The notes under the pieces are model-generated. The model saw nothing but the letters and a program-made list of their open reading frames with translations, ran no database searches and was not told where the DNA came from. 7,940 nucleotides of DNA from NCBI GenBank assembly GCA_900770725.1, contig CAAGLL010000050.1, positions 1 through 7,940 on the forward strand. Direction: 5' to 3'. The position numbers and the translations under genes are program-made. The DNA comes from an uncultured Succinivibrio sp. (GTDB lineage: Bacteria > Pseudomonadota > Gammaproteobacteria > Enterobacterales > Succinivibrionaceae). Shown piece by piece: positions 7,164 to 7,940 of the stretch (position 1 is the stretch's first letter; every line of letters starts with the position of its first letter).

Positions 7164-7619
7164 TTATTTGTCTTTCTTTTCAGAGTCATGAAGCTTTGCG
7201 TTAGATTCCTGCTCATCGGCATTGCTTTCTTGCGGCTTAGCTTTTGAATCTGCCAACTCGGTCATTACACATTGCTTTTGTTGCATGGCTGTTCTAGCTG
7301 CTTCTTTTTCCCCTCTTACGTTTGCAAGTTCAGAGGCTTCAACGCCATCACCATTTCCGTATCCCCACCAGAAAGCTTGAAGGGAACTTGATTTGATCCT
7401 TTGCTCTTGAGCAACCACTAGCTGGTTTTCCCTTCTAGACAAGCTGTCAAGTTCAGCAGCCAAACGTTCACAGTCATATTTTGCAAATTTAACAGGAGAA
7501 ACATAAGAGCCAGTTATTTGGGCAGAAGGTGTTGGCATATTCCCATATACGCAACCTTGCAATATCCCAAAAGAACAGAAAACCCCGAGAACACTTAATT
7601 TCCTAATTGTTAGTTCCAT
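7164..7619 (-). CDS. Small predicted lipoprotein, function unknown
   Basis: A 151-residue protein with ATG at 7619 preceded by AGGAG (7 to 8 bases). A basic start, a hydrophobic core and the lipobox LQGC (20-23) predict lipidation at C23 and envelope anchoring. The body (QITGSYVSP, then CERLAAELDSLSRRENQLVVAQEQR in part, FWWGYGNGDGVEASELANVRGEKEAA in part) resembles, from memory, a family of uncharacterised proteobacterial lipoproteins; I know no function. Two mature cysteines, C50 and C117, flank a heptad-like helical stretch and could pair. After C117 the sequence becomes a hydrophilic tail with QESNA twice and a lysine-rich end, probably disordered. Codon and base composition are much more AT-rich than every other gene here, suggesting a separate origin. 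The gene is upstream of ettA on the same strand, but the 131-base AT-rich gap with its own -10 argues against a shared operon. Confidence 0.85.
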   Translation of the reverse strand: MELTIRKLSVLGVFCSFGILQGCVYGNMPTPSAQITGSYVSPVKFAKYDCERLAAELDSLSRRENQLVVAQEQRIKSSSLQAFWWGYGNGDGVEASELANVRGEKEAARTAMQQKQCVMTELADSKAKPQESNADEQESNAKLHDSEKKDK

Positions 7620-7837
7620 TGTTTTTCTCCTAGAGATATTTTTTTTATCTTACTTGCTCAACTATCTGACGCATTTGAGCAATGTAGCAATTTTTCATAA
7701 ACAATCCCACTTGTTTACTAATCGACCAATCTAATGGTCTAGTCGAATTGCAGCAGGAGCTAATGCCTACGTGCTAACCTGTGCCACCATATGGCACCAC
7801 GTTGGGCTAAGCTGGAAAAAGAATCATGCCCAGGTCC
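7620..7837. other. Intergenic region with several dyads, no gene seen
   Basis: This is AT-rich up to about 7740, then GC-rich. It holds the lipoprotein gene's leader and three inverted repeats: 7654-7682, GACCA/TGGTC at 7724-7739 and GTGCCA/TGGCAC at 7781-7797. No convincing promoter, tRNA, insertion-sequence end or reading frame with coding character was found. Confidence 0.5.
7654..7682. repeat. Inverted repeat upstream of the lipoprotein gene
   Basis: TTGCTCAA and TTGAGCAA form perfect 8-base arms separated by 13 bases, 35-63 bases upstream of the lipoprotein ATG. The position fits an operator or leader hairpin; no matching regulator gene is in the window. Confidence 0.4.
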
Positions 7838-7939
7838 TTAAGCCCAGTTCAGGTTTCCGGCCCGGCCCTGGCTTACGATCGCCTGCAGCAGCAGGGGCAG
7901 ATCCTTCAGCAATTCGGCGTCGCGCCTTGACGGAGGATC
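7838..7939 (-). CDS. Possible C-terminal end of a gene running off the window
   Basis: On the - strand a frame open from the window edge reads 33 codons to TAA at 7838-7840. It includes RRDAELLKDLPLLLQAI and ends SQGRAGNLNWA. The amphipathic leucine-rich character and GC-rich third positions are protein-like. I do not recognise the family, and the opposite strand also has a 34-codon frame (7826-7930). It could be chance; sequence beyond 7940 would decide. Confidence 0.3.
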   Translation of the reverse strand, partial: DPPSRRDAELLKDLPLLLQAIVSQGRAGNLNWA

Positions 7940-7940
7940 C

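Noticed and set aside
7035..7765. GCTAATG occurring at both edges of the AT-rich patch, as a target-site duplication
   Set aside because: Seven bases is short, the flanking bases differ, and no transposase or terminal inverted repeats lie inside.
7826..7930. 34-codon + strand frame MPRSLSPVQV... near the right edge
   Set aside because: It has no ribosome binding site and overlaps a competing - strand frame; neither can be confirmed from this window.

Overview
The window is GC-rich bacterial chromosome carrying seven well-supported protein genes. One of these is cut by the left edge, and a doubtful gene tail lies at the right edge. An E. coli-like EttA, a YcdX-type PHP phosphatase and Sec-exported amino-acid-binding proteins point to a proteobacterium, gamma or beta. 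The genus cannot be settled from the sequence. No transposase, integrase, CRISPR array, tRNA or rRNA was seen.

Left part (1-1625, + strand): the 3' end of an unusual fused gene, with the tail of a HAD-type phosphatase followed by a complete Nudix_N plus Nudix hydrolase. It is tightly coupled to a ycdX-like PHP phosphatase gene: the stop codon lies inside the next gene's ribosome binding site. Both products look like cytoplasmic phosphate-ester or nucleotide-diphosphate hydrolases. A GC-rich hairpin closes the unit.

Middle part (1641-4560, - strand): three tandem paralogous periplasmic binding proteins of the polar amino acid family. None has a permease or ATPase gene beside it. Two are followed by convincing rho-independent terminators, so they are probably separate transcripts. 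Between the first and second lies a 14-codon relic of a further copy. It matches the C-terminus of its neighbour almost exactly and differs mainly at synonymous sites, so the array has gained and lost members. A 175-bp divergent intergenic region at 4561-4735, with a perfect 18-bp dyad, separates the array from a + strand GNAT acetyltransferase (4736-5299). That gene ends at a long hairpin shared with the convergent ettA.

Right part: ettA (5368-7032, - strand) encodes the ABC-F translation factor. From about 7037 the composition turns sharply AT-rich. This stretch holds the ettA promoter region and a small lipoprotein gene (7164-7619, - strand), followed by an intergenic region rich in small dyads. 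GC-rich sequence returns after about 7740 and may contain the last codons of a - strand gene running off the window.

Apart from the fused first gene, the decayed binding-protein copy and the AT-rich lipoprotein patch, this looks like ordinary chromosome. I see no convincing undescribed multi-gene system.
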